IMG/VR virus record: IMGVR_UViG_3300045993_000895
Span: 1 to 60,124 of that record
DNA: 60,124 bases
From: a virus
Direction: 5' to 3' (one strand)
In this document: in pieces, positions 57,689 to 60,124 of the stretch
How positions within the stretch are numbered: position 1 is the stretch's first letter
Layout: each line of letters opens with the position of its first letter
Program-made: the position numbers and the translations under genes
Notes under the pieces: generated by a model
Seen by the model: the letters and a program-made list of their open reading frames with translations, nothing else
Told to the model about the DNA's origin: nothing
Database searches by the model: none

Positions 57689-59060
57689 GGAGGCACCCCC
57701 GTCCGGCCGATGCCTCGAAGGCGTCGCCGCCGATGTCGGAGCCGATGGCCCGGCGGCCAAGGCGAGCCGCCGCGAGGAGAAACGTCCCAGTCCCGGCGAA
57801 GGGGTCGATCACGAGGTCGCCGGCCTTGCTCGCGTGGCGCACGAACCGTTCGGCGAGGGCGTCGGGCTTCTGCCAGGCGTGGTAGCGGTCTCCCTGCCGA
57901 CCGTCTGGAGCGTTGATGTCCTGTACCGAGAACTGCTCGACCATCAGCGGGGAGTCGAGGGCTGGGGCCTTGGGTCCGCGCAGGTAGAGGATCGCCTGCC
58001 AGTTGAGCTTGTAGTCGAGCGTCGGGCTCGGCCCGATCGTGTTGCGGTAGGTCCAGACCAACACCTGGGCCAACGTGAATCCACCCGGCGGGCTCGCGAG
58101 TGCCGACAGGTAGGCGTGCAACTCGCGCGGATAGGCGCCGATGCAGATGAACGCGCGGCCGGTGGCCTTCAGCCGAGAGATAGCCAGCGGCGCCCACTCC
58201 ACAGCGAACGTGGCGATGTCCTCCACGTCGGTGGAGTAGGGCGGGTCGGTGAGCAGCAGGTCTGCGCCGGCACCGGGCAGAGCCTTCAAGAAAGAGATCG
58301 CGTCCTGCTGCCGGATGGTGGCCCGCTCCGGAGCCTGGGCGGCCTGGGCGGCGACCTTGGCCTGGGTCTCGGCTGTCTTGATCTGGGCGAGGGCCTTGTT
58401 GCCGGTGAGGCGCTGGGGCTCTCCGGCCTTCGCCTCCGACTTCATCCTCTCGACCAGGTCGGGCGCCTTGCGCTCCAGCTCCATCGCCCGCTCTACCGTC
58501 GCACGCGAGGTCCCGGCGGCGGCGGCGAGGCGGGTGGCGGCCTTGCGGGCGGCCTCGGCGGCGTGGTCGCGGGCGGGAGAAGCTGGCGCAGGACGAGGAG
58601 ACGGTGCCGCCTCACGTGAGGCGGGACTGTTCTTCGCGGCGGCGGCTGCCGGAGCCTTCTTCGCCGCGTTCTGGTTGCCCTTCGCCTTCTCCCCCCTCGC
58701 CCGATTCGCCTCCTCCTTCGCCTTAGCCTGCGCTGCGACATAGGCGTCCGAGCCCTCGATCAGCTTCTTCGACACGAGCACCCGGAGGATCGCGTCCTCC
58801 ATCTGGCGGCGCTTGAGGTTCAGAGAGAGGACGAAGAGGTACGGATCTGAGCCGTCGTGCTGCTCGAATCGCGGCGCGACGCCAGCGGCGAGGCACGCGA
58901 GGAGACGGTTGCGCCCATCGAGGATCCGACCCTCAAAGAGTACGATGGCCACCCGCAGGCCGTTCGCCTTGATGTCCTCCGTGAGGCCGGCCAGCTCGGT
59001 CGCCGTGAGCATCGGCACCTCGTCCGCCGCCGGGTGCGTCTCGTAGTTGCCGATCTTCAT
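57678..59060 (-). CDS. ParB-like domain fused to DNA methyltransferase
   Basis: 460 residues. The N-terminus (1-95) is a ParB/Srx-like nuclease-fold domain (LTEDIKANGL, then EGRILDGRNRLLA). A long Lys/Ala-rich linker with coiled coil (about 110-230) follows. The C-terminal half is an N4/N6-type methyltransferase: LLLTDPPYSTDVEDI (D272-P-P-Y275) and DLVIDPFAGTGTFLLAA (motif I) at the end, a beta-group order. Such fusions in phages modify DNA to resist restriction or alter gene switching. It is the first large gene leftward from the switch, overlapping its upstream gene as ATGA. Confidence 0.85.
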   Translation of the reverse strand: MKIGNYETHPAADEVPMLTATELAGLTEDIKANGLRVAIVLFEGRILDGRNRLLACLAAGVAPRFEQHDGSDPYLFVLSLNLKRRQMEDAILRVLVSKKLIEGSDAYVAAQAKAKEEANRARGEKAKGNQNAAKKAPAAAAAKNSPASREAAPSPRPAPASPARDHAAEAARKAATRLAAAAGTSRATVERAMELERKAPDLVERMKSEAKAGEPQRLTGNKALAQIKTAETQAKVAAQAAQAPERATIRQQDAISFLKALPGAGADLLLTDPPYSTDVEDIATFAVEWAPLAISRLKATGRAFICIGAYPRELHAYLSALASPPGGFTLAQVLVWTYRNTIGPSPTLDYKLNWQAILYLRGPKAPALDSPLMVEQFSVQDINAPDGRQGDRYHAWQKPDALAERFVRHASKAGDLVIDPFAGTGTFLLAAARLGRRAIGSDIGGDAFEASAGRGCLHAA

Positions 59061-59458
59061 GTCGCCTGCCTCCCCAGCACCACCCGCAGCGTCTCCTCGC
59101 CGGACTGCCCGTGGCGCGCCCTCACGGCCTCGACGAGCCGCGAGAACCGCTCGCCGGATGTCTCGCTCGCGAGTCGCTTGGGAGGCGTGAACTCAGCCAG
59201 CCGGCAGAAGGTCTGGACCATCCGCTCGGAGGGCTGCATCCGCGCGAGCGCGAGCGCCATGGCGAGCGTCGGCTCCCGGCCGTTGTTGCCAGAGAGCCGG
59301 TTCGCGAGCGTGGTCCGGTCCATCGTGTGGAGCCGGTAGAGCAGCTCCTTGTGGCCGACTTCGTCAGCCGCCCGCCTCACGGCGTCGTAGAGCTCGCCGA
59401 CATCGGCGGTCCACAGAGCGTGCTCATTTGGTTGCTCGCCGTTTCGTGCCTGGTCCAT
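59057..59458 (-). CDS. Regulator-like early protein
   Basis: 133 residues from ATG at 59458, favoured over ATG 59473 because GGAGGG sits seven bases upstream of it. The middle (about 30-85, ELLYRLHTMDRTTLANRLSG, then TLAMALALARM) could be an HTH. Size and position just after the repressor gene are those of lambda cII-type or antirepressor-control genes. Function is inferred. Confidence 0.55.
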   Translation of the reverse strand: MDQARNGEQPNEHALWTADVGELYDAVRRAADEVGHKELLYRLHTMDRTTLANRLSGNNGREPTLAMALALARMQPSERMVQTFCRLAEFTPPKRLASETSGERFSRLVEAVRARHGQSGEETLRVVLGRQAT

Positions 59459-59483
59459 GCACCCTCCGGTCATGGAGCAGCAG

Positions 59484-59720
59484 CTACGCGGCGCGGCGGG
59501 AACGGCGGGGGCGGGGAGGCTTGCTCAGCAACTCCTCGAGAGTCATCTCGACGCCGAGCCGCTTCAGGGCGGAGAGGATCGCGGCGGCGGTCTTGCTGCC
59601 CGGATAGCGTCCGCCCGTCCGGTACCCGTGGATCTGTGTGCGAGCACAGCTACAGAGCGCCGCGAACTCCGCGTCGGAGAGCCGAAGGCGGGCCCGCAGG
59701 ACTTCGTGGAGGGTCGACAT
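59484..59720 (-). CDS. Xre-type HTH repressor candidate
   Basis: 78 residues with a clear HTH: LSDAEFAALCSCARTQIHGY, then RTGGRYPGSKTAAAIL (residues about 13-47). The C-terminus is basic. It lacks the peptidase-like domain of lambda CI, so an SOS-type cleavage is not visible. The ATG is only six bases from the -10 box, so the message is probably leaderless. Its position over the operators suggests control of the divergent rightward genes. Confidence 0.75.
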   Translation of the reverse strand: MSTLHEVLRARLRLSDAEFAALCSCARTQIHGYRTGGRYPGSKTAAAILSALKRLGVEMTLEELLSKPPRPRRSRRAA

Positions 59721-59726
59721 GAAAGC

Positions 59727-59755
59727 GTTGTACCGAAAACGGCACAGCCGGTCAA
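59727..59755 (-). promoter_or_regulatory. Sigma70-type promoter for repressor, leaderless
   Basis: TTGACC (59755-59750), 17-base spacer, TACAAC (59732-59727). The ATG begins six bases after the -10 box, where transcription should start, so the transcript would begin at or next to the ATG. This resembles lambda cI read from PRM. Confidence 0.75.
59729..59746. promoter_or_regulatory. Operator 1, 18-base pseudo-palindrome
   Basis: TGTACCGAAAACGGCACA: seven-base arms TGTACCG and its complement, one mismatch, four-base centre. It overlaps the repressor -10 box and spacer, the typical autoregulation position. Confidence 0.75.
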
Positions 59756-59786
59756 GTTCGTTGTTCCGTTCCGACTATTCAGCGCT

Positions 59787-59804
59787 TGTTCACGGAAAGG
59801 TACA
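59787..59804. promoter_or_regulatory. Operator 2, 18-base pseudo-palindrome
   Basis: TGTTCACGGAAAGGTACA has the same TGT-N12-ACA frame and length as operator 1 but weaker arms. It lies 10 bases before the rightward HTH gene start. A further half-site TGTTCCG occurs at 59762-59768. Confidence 0.65.
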
Positions 59805-59813
59805 GTGAGAACC

Positions 59814-60124
59814 GTGCCGAAGAAAACGGACAAGCCGAAGACGTGGGCTCGTGTCGTTCGCGAGTTGACCGGACTCACGCAGGAGCGGTTTGCCGAGAAG
59901 GTGGGAGCCGGCAGACCACAGGTGGGGAAGTGGGAGACCCAAGGGGCTAGCCCGTCCTTCAAGCACTCACAGCAGATCCGGCGGGTCTTCCCCTCAGAGG
60001 CGGCACAGGCAGACAAGCTGTGGCCAACGCCATCTGCCGCCTCTGGCGTCACCATCACGTACGCAGCCACGCCCACCGCCGAGCAGTCCCCCGCCGCCAA
60101 CTCCGCCGTCAGTCTGACTGCCTC
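59814..60124 (+). CDS. HTH regulator at start of rightward operon, cut by window edge
   Basis: Starts at GTG 59814 and runs off the right edge (103 codons seen). ELTGLTQERFAEKVGAGRPQ then VGKWETQGASPSF is a Cro/Xre-like HTH (residues about 14-45). Joined to base 1, the frame continues three codons and stops at TGA 8-10, giving about 106 residues. It diverges from the repressor gene, so the two may form a bistable switch. The C-terminal part is Ala/Thr/Ser-rich. Confidence 0.7.
   Translation, partial: MPKKTDKPKTWARVVRELTGLTQERFAEKVGAGRPQVGKWETQGASPSFKHSQQIRRVFPSEAAQADKLWPTPSAASGVTITYAATPTAEQSPAANSAVSLTA

Overview
This 60,124-base window reads as one complete, or nearly complete, genome of a temperate tailed phage with a contractile tail (myovirus morphology). 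The DNA is GC-rich and densely packed. Genes commonly overlap by four bases (ATGA or GTGA), and there is no ribosomal RNA, complete tRNA, transposase or CRISPR array. The exported proteins carry Sec signal peptides of Gram-negative type, so a high-GC proteobacterial or myxobacterial host is plausible, but nothing here fixes the host.

Layout. A divergent switch region lies at 59.72-59.81 kb. Rightward genes start at 59,814, run off the right end, and resume at the left end (16-3120), finishing with an excisionase-like gene and a tyrosine integrase. The two ends join sensibly: the rightward HTH gene would stop ten bases past the join, just before the next ribosome site. The sequence is therefore probably a circular genome cut at an arbitrary point. 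Just after the integrase are a tRNA 3'-end-like core, a strong leftward terminator and inverted pairs of short repeats, together forming a candidate attP. Everything else (59.72 down to 3.35 kb) is read leftward.

Leftward order. (a) 59.7-49.9 kb, early and replication: HTH repressor, regulator-like gene, ParB-methyltransferase fusion, a chain of very small overlapping genes, a second methyltransferase-like gene, DEDDh exonuclease, SF2 helicase, VRR-NUC nuclease and a primase-helicase. (b) 49.9-48.5 kb, an AT-richer control region with palindromes and two unknown genes. (c) 48.5-37.2 kb, packaging and head: small and large terminase, portal, a P22-antirepressor-like/HNH protein, a MuF head protein with a C-terminal toxin-like domain plus a candidate immunity gene, scaffold, capsid and connectors. 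(d) 37.2-23.7 kb, tail: sheath, tube, chaperone with a -1 frameshift site, tape measure, LysM protein, hub, spike, gp25-like, baseplate J and tail protein I. (e) 23.7-20.3 kb, a histidine-repeat fibre, amidase, holin-like protein and an exported membrane protein. (f) 20.3-3.35 kb, a very large and unusual fibre/adhesin block.

The block at 3.3-20.7 kb is the most unusual part. It holds three giant Ala/Gly/Ser-rich proteins (778, 406 and 1754 residues) built from about 130 copies of a roughly 20-residue repeat. Interleaved with them are small beta-rich proteins and, counting the gene beside the holin, seven proteins with Sec signal peptides, one of which looks like a tail fibre trunk. The same 20-residue repeat opens the tail protein I homologue, tying the family to the baseplate. 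Functional names come from motif and family recognition by eye; no database search was run.
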